This document shows, in pieces, positions 6,998-15,225 of a DNA stretch of 64,000 nucleotides. The stretch lies in assembly GCA_016191435.1 (NCBI GenBank), contig JACPOQ010000035.1, positions 372,001 to 436,000 on the forward strand, in the 5' to 3' direction. Each line of letters starts with the position of its first letter. Position 1 is the first letter of the stretch. The DNA is from Chloroflexota bacterium (GTDB taxonomy: Bacteria; Chloroflexota; Dehalococcoidia; Tepidiformales; Tepidiformaceae). The position numbers and the translations under genes were made by a program. The notes under the pieces were generated by a model. The model searched no databases and was not told the DNA's origin. It saw nothing but the letters and a program-made list of their open reading frames with translations.

Positions 6998-8140
6998 ATG
7001 GCGCTGCAGATTGGGTCGTGGGTACAGACCATCGGCATGGGCTGGCTCGTCCTCCACGACCTCGGCGGCTCGGCGACCTCGCTCGGGGTGGTGGCGCTTG
7101 TGCGCGGCGCGTCGCTGGTGATGCTGTCGCCGGTCGGCGGGTATTTCGCCGGGCGCTTCGAACGGCGGCGGCAGCTCCTCTTCTATACTTCCGGGTCGGC
7201 CGTGATCGCGGCGACGCTCGCATTCCTCATCGCGGCGGGCGCGATCGAGCTGTGGATGGTCTACCTCTCGGCATTGGCCGCGGGCGCCCTGGAGGCGCTG
7301 GCGGGGCCTATCCGCATCGCGCTCGTGTACGACAGCGTCGCCAGCGAGGACCTGACCAATGCTGTCGCGCTGAACGCGCTTGGCGGCAACGCAATGCGCG
7401 TGGTCGGGCCTGCCATCGGCGGGGTGCTCATCGGCACGGTCGGGACGCAGGGCGCGTTCCAGCTGCAGGCCGTCTGCCTCGTCCTGTCGGCGGTCGTGAC
7501 GTGGCGGCTGCGGCCCAGCCTTCCCTCCGGCGACGCGGCCCCGGGCATGTTCCGGAGCATCGCCGGTGGTCTCAGGTACATCGTCCGCGACCGGAGGATG
7601 CTCGTGATCGTGGTCATGGCCCTGATCCCCAGCATCTTCATCTACCCCTACGTGACCTACCTGCCCGTGTTTGCGCGCGATGTGCTCGGCTCCAACCAGA
7701 CGGGCTACGGCTACCTCGCCGCGGCCGTCGGGCTCGGGTCGATTCTCGGGGGCGCGATCGTGGCCACGCTTGCCGGGCGCGGACGGATGGGGCCGGGCAT
7801 GGTCTGGACCTGTGTGTTCTACGCCGTGGCCGTCGGCGCGTTCACCCTCTCACGGAATCTCTGGCTGTCGGTCGCGATCCTCGCGGTGGCGGGCATCTTC
7901 CATTCGATCTACTCGGCGCTGAACGCATCGTTGATGCAGCTCAAGGCCGAGGAGCAGTACCGCCCGCAAGTGATGTCGCTGCAGACGATGACATGGGGCA
8001 CCACGCCGTTCGCGGCGCTGCTCATGGGCCGCATGATCGACAATTGGGGCGCCCCGCAAGTCGTCGGGTTGTGGATGGCAGTGGCAACCGCGCTGGTCGT
8101 GGTCATCGGGTTGTTTTCGCGCGAGATGCGGCACGTATAG
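6998..8140 (+). CDS. Major facilitator superfamily transporter (EntS/MFS_3 type), 5' end unresolved
   Basis: From ATG 6998 there are 380 residues with about eleven hydrophobic segments and the MFS_3 landmarks GSWVQTIGMGWLVL, GGYFAGRFERRRQLL (loop 2-3) and NALGGNAMRVVGPAIGG. The frame stays open upstream to 6791 and encodes LASLRHRDFRVLLFSTMALQ, the conserved beginning of helix 1 in this family, but has no ATG, GTG or TTG before 6998. A good ATG at 6891 lies in another frame. So either a CTG start is used, a one-base frameshift or sequence error lies between 6891 and 6945, or helix 1 is truncated. Substrate unknown. Confidence 0.75.
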   Translation: MALQIGSWVQTIGMGWLVLHDLGGSATSLGVVALVRGASLVMLSPVGGYFAGRFERRRQLLFYTSGSAVIAATLAFLIAAGAIELWMVYLSALAAGALEALAGPIRIALVYDSVASEDLTNAVALNALGGNAMRVVGPAIGGVLIGTVGTQGAFQLQAVCLVLSAVVTWRLRPSLPSGDAAPGMFRSIAGGLRYIVRDRRMLVIVVMALIPSIFIYPYVTYLPVFARDVLGSNQTGYGYLAAAVGLGSILGGAIVATLAGRGRMGPGMVWTCVFYAVAVGAFTLSRNLWLSVAILAVAGIFHSIYSALNASLMQLKAEEQYRPQVMSLQTMTWGTTPFAALLMGRMIDNWGAPQVVGLWMAVATALVVVIGLFSREMRHV

Positions 8141-8186
8141 CAGCGGCCGGTTGCCCCTTGGGCACGGCCCGTGCCTAATCTCGGGC

Positions 8187-8837
8187 ATGGATGCGTTTCT
8201 GCCGCTGCTGGCCACGGGCCTTCGCGCGCTCAACGAAGAGGGCAAGCTGACGCCCGAGCAACCGGGGATGGCGGGCTTCGAAGCGGTGTCCTCGTTGCTC
8301 GTGATCGACCTCGAAATGAGTGGCTCGAACGCCCAGACGCACGAAGTCCTGGACATTGGCGGCGTGCGCGCCTCCTTCAAGTCCGGCTTCCCGGAAGAGC
8401 TATCGTGGGGTGCGCGGGTGAAGCCCAAGCACATCGGGAACGCGATCCCCGGGGCGCTGAAAGTCGTGGGCTACAGCCCCAAGGGCTGGAAAGATGCGCT
8501 CGACCTGGAGGCGGCGCTGACGCGCTTCAGCGAGACAGGCGAAGGCGCGCTGCTCACGGGCTGGGGCATCGGCCAGGACATGGCGTTTCTTGCCGAATCG
8601 TTCCGGCGCGTGGGGCGGGCGTGGCCCTTCGCGCGGGTCGCGCTCGATGTTCAGCCGGTCGCGCGCACCCTCCTGCGGGACACCGGCAGCGTGGACCGCT
8701 TCAACCTCGGGCACGTGGCCGATCGGCTCGGCATCGGCCGGATGGGCGAGCACGGCGCGCTCGCGGACGCTTACGCCACGTACGACGTCCTGGTGAAGCT
8801 CATGGAACGCGCCAGCGGCGCGGCGGCCGCGGGCTAG
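8187..8837 (+). CDS. DEDDh-type 3'-5' exonuclease domain protein
   Basis: A 216-residue protein with an exonuclease fold of the RNase T/DNA polymerase III epsilon class. Exo I is LLVIDLEMSG (DxE), Exo II is TGWGIGQDMAFLAESF (Asp), and Exo III is HGALADAYATYDVL (HxxxxD). It should remove nucleotides from a 3' end of DNA or RNA; the substrate cannot be told. An N-terminal extension of about 45 residues has no known domain. The start is ATG 8187 with no clear ribosome site; TAATCT or CCTAAT just upstream suggests a leaderless or near-leaderless transcript. Its stop overlaps the converging gene by four bases. Confidence 0.78.
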   Translation: MDAFLPLLATGLRALNEEGKLTPEQPGMAGFEAVSSLLVIDLEMSGSNAQTHEVLDIGGVRASFKSGFPEELSWGARVKPKHIGNAIPGALKVVGYSPKGWKDALDLEAALTRFSETGEGALLTGWGIGQDMAFLAESFRRVGRAWPFARVALDVQPVARTLLRDTGSVDRFNLGHVADRLGIGRMGEHGALADAYATYDVLVKLMERASGAAAAG

Positions 8838-9328
8838 ATCGCGATTTCCAGCGTGAGCCGCCGGTCCGCCGTCGCAATCGACGTCAGCCGGTAGGGTGCG
8901 CCACCCGCGAGGTTCCGCAGCCGATCCTGCAAGGGCTGTTCGATTCGCTGCACGATTTCGTCCGGCACGGCCACGTTCCCCAGGCTCCCCGAGACGACGT
9001 TCATTTTGAGTTGACCATCGACGACGTCCGGGTCCACCACGAGCGTCCCGGTGACGGCAAGCCCGCCCGCGCCGATGGTGATCGCGACCGCGACGGTGCC
9101 GTTTTCCTTGATCGTGGTGCGGACCTTCGCCGCGTCCATGCCCGGCAGGTCGCTGATGTTCCGCTTGATGATGGTGGCGAGCGCATCTTCATCCAGCGAA
9201 AACCGGGCGTTCCCGCCGCCCGCGGTCTCGCGCTCATCACCCTGGAACGAAGGGTCGAGGGTTGTGAAGAGCACCGTGCCGACGATGCCGACGGAGATCC
9301 CGAACAGGAGTAGAAACAGTCCGCGCAT
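8834..9328 (-). CDS. Hypothetical membrane-anchored protein
   Basis: A 164-residue protein with one N-terminal transmembrane anchor (LFLLLFGISVGIVGTVLF) and an extracytoplasmic part made of short beta strands and amphipathic helices: DEDALATIIKRNISD, VAVAITIGAGGLAVTGTLVV, KMNVVSGSLGNVAVPDEIVQ. The layout of an anchor plus a lipid-cradle-like strand-helix pattern recalls YpmS/DUF2140 or LmeA-type proteins, but no diagnostic motif is seen, so I leave it unnamed. The gene is divergent from the 5S rRNA gene, with 95 bases between them. Confidence 0.6.
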   Translation of the reverse strand: MRGLFLLLFGISVGIVGTVLFTTLDPSFQGDERETAGGGNARFSLDEDALATIIKRNISDLPGMDAAKVRTTIKENGTVAVAITIGAGGLAVTGTLVVDPDVVDGQLKMNVVSGSLGNVAVPDEIVQRIEQPLQDRLRNLAGGAPYRLTSIATADRRLTLEIAI

Positions 9329-9388
9329 TCCGCCCGCACGATGCGCGCGCCGGCGGTTCTGGGCAATCGCCGCGGGGCCGAATCGGTA

Positions 9389-9417
9389 TTGCGCGAACCG
9401 CGGGCGCTCGGCATACT
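9389..9417 (+). promoter_or_regulatory. Promoter of the 5S rRNA gene
   Basis: TTGCGC (9389-9394), a 17-base spacer and CATACT (9412-9417) place transcription start at about 9424, exactly where the 5S RNA helix begins. The spacing and fit make this a dedicated promoter for 5S. Confidence 0.7.
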
Positions 9418-9423
9418 AAGGCC

Positions 9424-9540
9424 ACTGGTGGCTAGAGCGAGGTGGTCCCACCCGTTCCCATCCCGAACACGGAAGTGAAACGCCTCAGCGCTGACGATAC
9501 TGCCCGGGCAACTGGGTGGGAAAATAGGCCGCCGCCGGTA
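9424..9540 (+). rRNA. rrf: 5S ribosomal RNA, stand-alone gene
   Basis: About 117 bases with the conserved core CCCGTTCCCATCCCGAACAC and GGAAGTGAAACGC. The closing helix pairs ACTGGTGGC (9424-9432) with GCCGCCGGT (9531-9539) along its full length, allowing G-U pairs. The gene has its own promoter and terminator and no 16S or 23S gene adjacent: upstream is a minus-strand protein gene, downstream ribosomal protein S1. Confidence 0.95.
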
Positions 9541-9546
9541 CAACCG

Positions 9547-9571
9547 AAACCGCGCCCGACGCGGTTTTTTT
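9547..9571 (+). terminator. Intrinsic terminator of 5S rRNA
   Basis: AAACCGCG, a CCCGA loop and CGCGGTTT form an 8-bp stem at 9547-9567, merging into a run of seven T (9565-9571). This is a textbook rho-independent terminator. Confidence 0.9.
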
Positions 9572-9630
9572 GTCCCTTTCGTGGCCCGCGCACCACTGCG
9601 GCCCCACGGCCAGGGCCCTGCACCGCCGCT

Positions 9631-9659
9631 TCCACAGAAGGATCGGGCGCTGCTACAAT
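9631..9659 (+). promoter_or_regulatory. Promoter of ribosomal protein S1 gene
   Basis: TTCCAC (9631-9636) and TACAAT (9654-9659) are 17 bases apart. The predicted start near 9666 gives a leader of about 60 bases before the TTG start codon. Confidence 0.65.
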
Positions 9660-9724
9660 CGAATCATCCCCCACACCCCGGGCCATTTCCTTTATCGGGA
9701 ATCTGCCCCCAAACGGAGCCCAAG

Positions 9725-11407
9725 TTGTCCACTGAAACCGCCCAGCCAACCCCCCCAGCCGCCGAAGAGATGGATATGGGGGCACTCCTCGACCTTGAAG
9801 CCGCGCAGCAGTCGGGAAGCCTCCGCCGCGGTGAGATCGTCGAGGGCATGGTCATGGGCGCGTCCCCCGACGGCCTGATTGTCGATGTCGGCACGAAGAC
9901 CGAAGCCGTGATTCCCCAGAATGAAATGCTCTCCCTCGGCGTCGAAGGCGCAGCCAGGCTGAAGGCCGGCGACACCGTCCGCGTGATGGTCCTGCAGCCG
10001 TCTTCCGCCGAAGGCCACCCGATCGTCTCGCTCGACCGCGCGCGCGGAGAGGAGGGCTGGGACGTCCTCGCCGCCCGTTTCGAAACGGGCGAGATATTCG
10101 ATGCGCAGGTCACCGGCCACAACCGCGGCGGCATCCTCGTGAACGTCGAAGGCGTCAACGCCTTCGTTCCGCTATCGCAGGTCGATAGCGTGCGCCGGGA
10201 CGACCCGGATGCTGCGGGCGCCCTCGCCGGCCTCGTCGGCAAGGATGTGAAGCTCAAGGTTGTCGAATTCAACCGAAAGCGGAACCGTGTCATCCTTTCG
10301 GAGCGCGCGGCCATGGCCGAGTACCGCAAGGAAGCGAAGGACCGCGTCCTCGACGAGCTGCACGAAGGCGAAATCCGCGAAGGCCGCGTGTCTTCCATCA
10401 CGGACTTCGGTGTGTTCATCGACCTTGGTGGCGCGGACGGCCTTGCCCACATGACCGAGCTCACGTGGGAGCGCGGCAAGAAGGCGAAGGACCTCTACAA
10501 CGTCGGCGACGTGGTTCAGGCCTACATCCTCAAAGTCGATCGTGAGACCAAGAAGATCTCGCTTTCGCTGAAGCGCGCCCAGCCAGAGAAGTGGGATACC
10601 ACCGTGAACCGCTTCGTCATCGGCCAGATCCTCATCGGCCGCGTGACCAAGCTGATGGCGTTTGGGGCGTTCGTCCGGCTCGAAGGCCCGGTCGAGGGGC
10701 TTATCCACATCTCCGAGCTTTCGGCCCGCCGCATCCAGCACCCGAAAGACGTGGTCAAGGAAGGGGACGTCGTCCCTGTCAAGCTGGTGCGCATCGAGAA
10801 GGACCGCCACCGCCTCGGGTTGAGCCTGCGCCAGGCGCGCAGCGATGCCGAGGCCATGGGCTTCGTCTTCGATGGGCAGGGTGGGGTCATCGATTACCCC
10901 GACGACGTGCGCGAACAGTTTGGCCTCGCCGCCAGAGACGAGGCGGTGGCCGCGTCGCGGCAGGAGCCCCGGACTGCCCAGGAGGCCATCGAGCGCGCGG
11001 TCGCCCGCGACCCGGAGCCGGTGAGCGCTTTCGCACACGCATTCGCACAGGCGCTCGGCAATACCGATTCCGGCATCGCTTTCTCCCAGGACGAGAGCAG
11101 CGAGGCCCCTGAGGCGCCGGCGGTGGAGGCTGCGGCCGTGACATCCGAGGGGGACGAGGCAGCTGAGCCGGAGGTCATGCTCGCCGAAGAGGCAGTCGCG
11201 GCCGAGCCGGAGCCGACTCTTGCCGAAGAGGCAGTCGCGGCCGAGCCGGAGCCCGCCCTTCCGGAGGCGATTGCGCCCCCCGAGCCTGAACCGGTATCGC
11301 CCGATAGTAGGGTGGTATCGCAAGATAGTAGTGATGCCGGTGATGCACCCGCCCAGGCGGATGCCGTAGCTTCTACTGGGGAGGATGCTACCGCTGGAGG
11401 GACCTAG
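9725..11407 (+). CDS. rpsA: Ribosomal protein S1 family, four S1 domains
   Basis: A 560-residue protein with four tandem S1 RNA-binding domains at about 35-105, 120-190, 215-285 and 300-372; the third and fourth carry the clearest signatures (GRVSSITDFGVFIDLGG and GRVTKLMAFGAFVRLEGPVE). S1 helps the 30S subunit capture mRNA. From about 395 the protein is a long acidic Ala/Glu/Pro tail including two tandem 13-residue repeats. I chose TTG 9725, six bases after GGAG, giving STETAQPTPP; the frame is open further upstream but passes through the promoter. A non-ATG start may limit expression. It precedes clpC by 38 bases, so the two may be co-transcribed. Confidence 0.9.
   Translation: MSTETAQPTPPAAEEMDMGALLDLEAAQQSGSLRRGEIVEGMVMGASPDGLIVDVGTKTEAVIPQNEMLSLGVEGAARLKAGDTVRVMVLQPSSAEGHPIVSLDRARGEEGWDVLAARFETGEIFDAQVTGHNRGGILVNVEGVNAFVPLSQVDSVRRDDPDAAGALAGLVGKDVKLKVVEFNRKRNRVILSERAAMAEYRKEAKDRVLDELHEGEIREGRVSSITDFGVFIDLGGADGLAHMTELTWERGKKAKDLYNVGDVVQAYILKVDRETKKISLSLKRAQPEKWDTTVNRFVIGQILIGRVTKLMAFGAFVRLEGPVEGLIHISELSARRIQHPKDVVKEGDVVPVKLVRIEKDRHRLGLSLRQARSDAEAMGFVFDGQGGVIDYPDDVREQFGLAARDEAVAASRQEPRTAQEAIERAVARDPEPVSAFAHAFAQALGNTDSGIAFSQDESSEAPEAPAVEAAAVTSEGDEAAEPEVMLAEEAVAAEPEPTLAEEAVAAEPEPALPEAIAPPEPEPVSPDSRVVSQDSSDAGDAPAQADAVASTGEDATAGGT
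11183..11253 (+). repeat. Tandem 39-bp repeat in the S1 acidic tail
   Basis: A 32-base identical block begins at 11183 and again at 11222, so the period is 39 bases or 13 codons (LAEEAVAAEPEPx twice). The copies are nearly identical in DNA, pointing to a recent duplication in a disordered acidic tail. Confidence 0.85.
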
Positions 11408-11445
11408 AGTCGTGCTGGCCGTGACCAGTCAGCCGGGAGAAAACA

Positions 11446-13932
11446 ATGGCCGATAGATTTGACAAATTCACAGAACGCGCCCGGCGAGTGCTGACGCTGG
11501 CGCAGGAAGAAGCGCACCGCTTCAACCACAACTATATCGGCACGGAACACATTCTCCTTGGGCTGGTCCGCGAAGGTGACGGGGTGGCCGCCAAGGTCCT
11601 CGCCAACCTCGGTGTCGAACTCAACAAGGTCCGCTCGGCCGTCGAGTTCATCATTGGCCGCGGAGACCGCACGGTCCTCGGCGAAATCGGCCTCACCCCC
11701 CGCGCCAAGAAGGTCATCGAGTTGGCCGTCGACGAAGCGCGCCGCCTGAACCACAGCTACATCGGCACCGAGCACCTGCTTCTTGGCCTCGTACGCGAAG
11801 GCGAGGGCATCGCCGCAGGCGTCCTCGAAAGCCTCGGCGTCAACCTCGAGCGCGTCCGCGCGGAGACCACACGCATCCTCAGCCAGTCCTCGCCGCAGGC
11901 TGCGGCCGCGGGCGCTCGGCAGGCCACCCGCACGCCCACCGTCGACCAGCTGGGCATCGACCTCACCCAGGCCGCGCGCAACGGCCAGCTCGACCCGGTC
12001 ATCGGGCGTTCCAACGAGCTCGAGCGCGTCGTCCAGATCCTCTCGCGCCGCAACAAGAACAACCCCGTGCTGATCGGGGAGCCCGGCGTTGGTAAGACCG
12101 CCATCGCCGAACTCCTCGCGCAACGTATCGTCAGCGGCGATGTCCCGGACACGCTCCAGGGCAAGCGTGTCCTGACGCTCGATATCGGTTCACTCGTCGC
12201 CGGCACCAAGTACCGTGGCGAATTCGAAGAGCGCCTGAAGAAGGTCATCGAAGAAATCAAAGGCGCCGGCAACTGCATCCTCTTTATCGATGAGCTGCAC
12301 ATGCTCGTCGGCGCGGGCGCGGCCGAGGGCGCTGTCGATGCCGCGAACATCCTCAAGCCGTCGCTTGCGCGCGGCGAGCTCCAGTGCATCGGCGCCACCA
12401 CGCTTGATGAGTACCGCAAGCACATCGAGCGTGACGCCGCCCTCGAGCGCCGCTTCCAGCCAATCGTCGTCGAGCAGCCTTCCGTCGAAGAGACAGTCGA
12501 GATCCTGAAGGGGATCCGGACGCGCTACGAAGACCACCACAAGCTGAAAATTAGCGATGCGGCGCTCTCCGCGGCGGCCGAGCTCTCCGCTCGCTACGTC
12601 ATCGACCGCTTCCTGCCAGATAAGGCGATCGACCTCATTGATGAGGCATCGAGCCGCGTCCGCATCCGCCGGGCCGCCACGCCGCCTTCGTTGAAAGAGG
12701 CGATGAAGGGCCTCGAAAGCCTGCGCCGCGAAAAAGAGCAGGCGATCACCGCACAGCAGTATGAGTACGCGGCCGAACTCCGCGACCGCGAGCTCAAGCT
12801 GCAGGAAAAGATCAACGAGATGGGCGATTGGGAGGAAGGCGAGGAAGGCATCGCCACCCCGATTGTGAGCGAAGAAGACATCAGCGAAGTCGTCTCGATG
12901 TGGACGGGCATCCCCGTGGCGCGCATCGCCAGCGAAGAGAGCGCCCGGCTGCTCAAGATGGAAGAGTCGCTCCGCGGCCGCGTCATCGGCCAGGACGAGG
13001 CGATCGAGTCCATCGCCCGTGCCGTCCGCCGTGCCCGCGCCGGCCTCAAGGACCCGCGCCGCCCGATCGGCGTGTTCCTGTTCGTCGGCCCGACCGGCTC
13101 GGGCAAGACCCACCTCGCGCGCCAGCTCGCCGAGTTCATGTTCGACAGCCAGGACAACATGATTAAGCTCGACATGAGCGAGTTCAGCGAGAAGCACACC
13201 GTCTCCCGCCTGGTCGGGGCGCCTCCGGGCTACGTCGGCTACGACGACGGTGGCCAGCTGACCGACACGGTGCGCCGCAAGTCCTACTGCCTCATCCTCC
13301 TCGACGAAATCGAGAAGGCGCACCCGGAAGTCTTCAACCTGTTGCTCCAGATCTTCGACGAGGGCCGCCTTGCCGATGCCAAGGGCCGCAAGGTCGACTT
13401 CCGCAACACGATCATCATCATGACCTCGAACGTCGCCTCCGACCTGATCAAGCGGGACTCCGGCCTCGGCTTCCAGCGCACCGGCGACGAAGTCAAGAGC
13501 GTCGAGGACAAGTACCAGCGCATGAAGGACAAGGTCCTGAACGAGCTGAAGAACGTCTTCCGGCCCGAGTTCCTGAACCGCGTCGATAGCACCGTCGTCT
13601 TCCGGCCGCTGAGCACGGAAAGCATCCGCAAGGTTGTGGACCTGGAGCTGGTCGGCGTGACGAAGCAGCTCGCCATGAAGGGCATCACGCTGGAAGTCAC
13701 CGAAGCGGCGAAGGATTGGCTCGGCGAAAAGGGCTACGACCAGGCCTTCGGGGCGCGGCCGCTGAAGCGGCTCATCTCCGACAGCATCGAGGACAAGCTG
13801 AGCGAAATGCTGCTCGGCGGCGTCTTCGGCACCGGCGACAAGGTCATCATCGACCGCAGGCCAGAAGAGGACGGTGGCGGGCTCGCGATCGAGACCGCCG
13901 CCCGCGAACCGGAGCCGGCGCCCGTCGCCTAG
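11446..13932 (+). CDS. clpC: ATP-dependent Clp protease ATPase subunit ClpC
   Basis: An 828-residue class I Clp/Hsp100 unfoldase. Two Clp_N repeats occupy about 1-145 ([20 protein letters not shown], then [20 protein letters not shown]). D1 has Walker A GEPGVGKT near 211; a UVR-type middle segment ([19 protein letters not shown]) near 435 marks it as ClpC rather than ClpA or ClpB; D2 has GPTGSGKT near 547, and ARPLKRLI near the end fits the Clp C-terminal domain. It feeds substrates to ClpP. The start ATG 11446 follows GGGAGA. Length is typical. No mcsA/mcsB or ctsR gene is adjacent, unlike the Bacillus operon. Confidence 0.96.
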   Translation: MADRFDKFTERARRVLTLAQEEAHRFNHNYIGTEHILLGLVREGDGVAAKVLANLGVELNKVRSAVEFIIGRGDRTVLGEIGLTPRAKKVIELAVDEARRLNHSYIGTEHLLLGLVREGEGIAAGVLESLGVNLERVRAETTRILSQSSPQAAAAGARQATRTPTVDQLGIDLTQAARNGQLDPVIGRSNELERVVQILSRRNKNNPVLIGEPGVGKTAIAELLAQRIVSGDVPDTLQGKRVLTLDIGSLVAGTKYRGEFEERLKKVIEEIKGAGNCILFIDELHMLVGAGAAEGAVDAANILKPSLARGELQCIGATTLDEYRKHIERDAALERRFQPIVVEQPSVEETVEILKGIRTRYEDHHKLKISDAALSAAAELSARYVIDRFLPDKAIDLIDEASSRVRIRRAATPPSLKEAMKGLESLRREKEQAITAQQYEYAAELRDRELKLQEKINEMGDWEEGEEGIATPIVSEEDISEVVSMWTGIPVARIASEESARLLKMEESLRGRVIGQDEAIESIARAVRRARAGLKDPRRPIGVFLFVGPTGSGKTHLARQLAEFMFDSQDNMIKLDMSEFSEKHTVSRLVGAPPGYVGYDDGGQLTDTVRRKSYCLILLDEIEKAHPEVFNLLLQIFDEGRLADAKGRKVDFRNTIIIMTSNVASDLIKRDSGLGFQRTGDEVKSVEDKYQRMKDKVLNELKNVFRPEFLNRVDSTVVFRPLSTESIRKVVDLELVGVTKQLAMKGITLEVTEAAKDWLGEKGYDQAFGARPLKRLISDSIEDKLSEMLLGGVFGTGDKVIIDRRPEEDGGGLAIETAAREPEPAPVA

Positions 13933-13963
13933 GGTTCGGTCCGGAGCGCAGGACCACCAGGAC

Positions 13964-13987
13964 GCGGCGCCCGGCAACGGGCGCCGC
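13964..13987 (+). terminator. GC-rich hairpin after clpC
   Basis: GCGGCGCCCG, a GCAA tetraloop and CGGGCGCCGC form a perfect 10-bp stem, followed only by GTTT. It probably reduces read-through from clpC into the next gene. Confidence 0.55.
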
Positions 13988-14013
13988 GTTTGCGCGCCGG
14001 GAAGGAGCCGCGC

Positions 14014-14451
14014 ATGGAAATCGCGACCATCGGCTTCACGCAGACGTCTGCCGAGCACTTCTTCGAGCGGCTCAGGGCCGCCCACATCGCCCGCATCATC
14101 GACATTCGCGTGCACAATTCCTCGCAGCTCGCCGGGTTCGCCAAAGGCGATGACCTCGCGTACTTCGCGCGCGTCATCGGCGGCATGGCGTACGAGCACG
14201 ACCTCCGCCTCGCGCCCGTGGCGGACATGAAGACCGCCTACCGCCGGGGCGGCCTCTCGTGGTCCGCGTTCGAACGCGCCATGCGAGACTTGCTCCACTC
14301 GCGCGGCGTCCCGGGAGTCCTGGACCGCGAGCGCTTCGAGCGCTCGAAGACCGTGTTATTGTGCAGCGAACCTTCCGCCGAGCACTGCCACCGCCGCATT
14401 GTCGCGGAGTTGCTGGCGGCGGAGTGGGGCGCAAGCGTGCAGCATCTTTAG
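14014..14451 (+). CDS. DUF488 family protein
   Basis: A 145-residue DUF488 protein: IATIGFTQTSAEHFFERL at the N-terminus, IIDIRVHNSSQLAGFAKGDD in the middle, and the conserved C-terminal KTVLLCSEPSAEHCHRRIVA with the family's Cys and CHR motif. Function is unknown in all members; the conserved Cys and His suggest metal or nucleotide chemistry. ATG 14014 follows GGAG by seven bases; an in-frame TTG at 13990 lies in the hairpin flank and is less likely. Confidence 0.88.
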   Translation: MEIATIGFTQTSAEHFFERLRAAHIARIIDIRVHNSSQLAGFAKGDDLAYFARVIGGMAYEHDLRLAPVADMKTAYRRGGLSWSAFERAMRDLLHSRGVPGVLDRERFERSKTVLLCSEPSAEHCHRRIVAELLAAEWGASVQHL

Positions 14452-14516
14452 CGGCGGCCAGGCTCCCGGAAGGGCCACACTATTCGGTACATTACACCGG
14501 TTCCCAATTGGGATCC

Positions 14517-14573
14517 TGGTGTGACCGGAGTCGAACCCATCGCTGGCCTTTCAAACGCCCGACTCAGGGACAC
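14517..14573 (-). other. tRNA-like sequence, probably a remnant
   Basis: On the minus strand a 57-base stretch begins GTGTCCCTGAGTCGG, a D-arm-like block of Ser/Leu type, and ends with the T-loop-like GGGTTCGACTCC and CACACCA. No anticodon arm fits, and the T stem has a mismatch, so this is not a working tRNA by eye. It lies just upstream of a low-GC gene and might be a decayed tRNA used as an integration point. Weak evidence. Confidence 0.25.
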
Positions 14574-14604
14574 GGTAAACGTCGCCGCAGTAAAGGCAAA
14601 ATGA

Positions 14605-14634
14605 TTGACATGCCCCCCCCCCCCCCCGCATAAA
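14605..14634 (+). promoter_or_regulatory. Promoter with a 15-C homopolymer in its spacer (candidate phase-variable)
   Basis: A perfect TTGACA (14605-14610) and CATAAA (14629-14634) are separated by 18 bases, 15 of which are an unbroken C run (14613-14627). Transcription would start near 14641, followed directly by AAGGAG and the start codon. Gain or loss of C by slippage would change the spacer length and promoter strength, as in Neisseria porA and opc. The promoter geometry is seen; variability is inferred. Confidence 0.6.
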
Positions 14635-14661
14635 GTCGTGCGGGAAGGAGACGAAATCGTG

Positions 14662-15225
14662 ATGACACTCATCTCGCGGAAGGGAAAGGCGCTGCAACTT
14701 GCCGCGCTGGCCGTTGTCCTGGCCACCGCAGGATTTCTGTATGATCAGCCCGGAAATTCGAAGGCATACAGCTGGTCCTCAGGCCAGTACTACCTCAAAA
14801 ACAACGGGTCGTCGAATTACGCGTACCGGACGACACAGTTCATCTGGCAGGGCTGGAGCAACAACCTGGTCGTGCTTGCTCAAGTATCGTTTTCGGCCCG
14901 CATTCCTTCGACTGGATGGGCTTATTACGGTTGGGCAATGATGGGTGAGCCGTCTTGGTCCAATAACTTCCCGCGCATATGGCAATGGAGTAACGAATTC
15001 GAACGTGGCTTCGCGATGGATAGCAACAATGGATGGGTGTCCCGGAGTCGACCCTTTTTTAACGACTTGAGTGTGCCACCTGGTTATTCGGCATACGCCT
15101 ACACGTTTCTCTGTGAGAACGCTAACTATTGTGGAGGCGAAGTCCTCCCGTGGTCTGGTGCAATGGTGTCAGGCGGGTTCTATCACGATGCAACGACCGG
15201 GTACCAGGCGGGAACGTCGTGGTGA
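14662..15225 (+). CDS. Secreted hypothetical protein, atypical composition
   Basis: A 187-residue protein with a clear signal peptide (SRKGKALQLAALAVVLATAG, probable cleavage after SKA near 34). The mature part is unusually rich in Trp, Tyr, Asn and Ser (YSWSSGQYYLKNNGSSNYAY, WSNNFPRIWQWSNEF), with two cysteines in LCENANYCGG that could pair. I recognise no family; carbohydrate or surface binding is a guess from the aromatic content. Two sampled 60-base lines are 50-52% GC against about 75% in the next gene, a sign of recent acquisition. AAGGAG precedes GTG 14659 and ATG 14662; I list the ATG. Its stop overlaps the next start. Confidence 0.7.
   Translation: MTLISRKGKALQLAALAVVLATAGFLYDQPGNSKAYSWSSGQYYLKNNGSSNYAYRTTQFIWQGWSNNLVVLAQVSFSARIPSTGWAYYGWAMMGEPSWSNNFPRIWQWSNEFERGFAMDSNNGWVSRSRPFFNDLSVPPGYSAYAYTFLCENANYCGGEVLPWSGAMVSGGFYHDATTGYQAGTSW

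Noticed and set aside
14517..14573. Functional tRNA, including tRNA-Sec to match selB
   Set aside because: The T-loop consensus is present but no anticodon arm fits and the acceptor does not pair with a correct T stem; no UCA anticodon.
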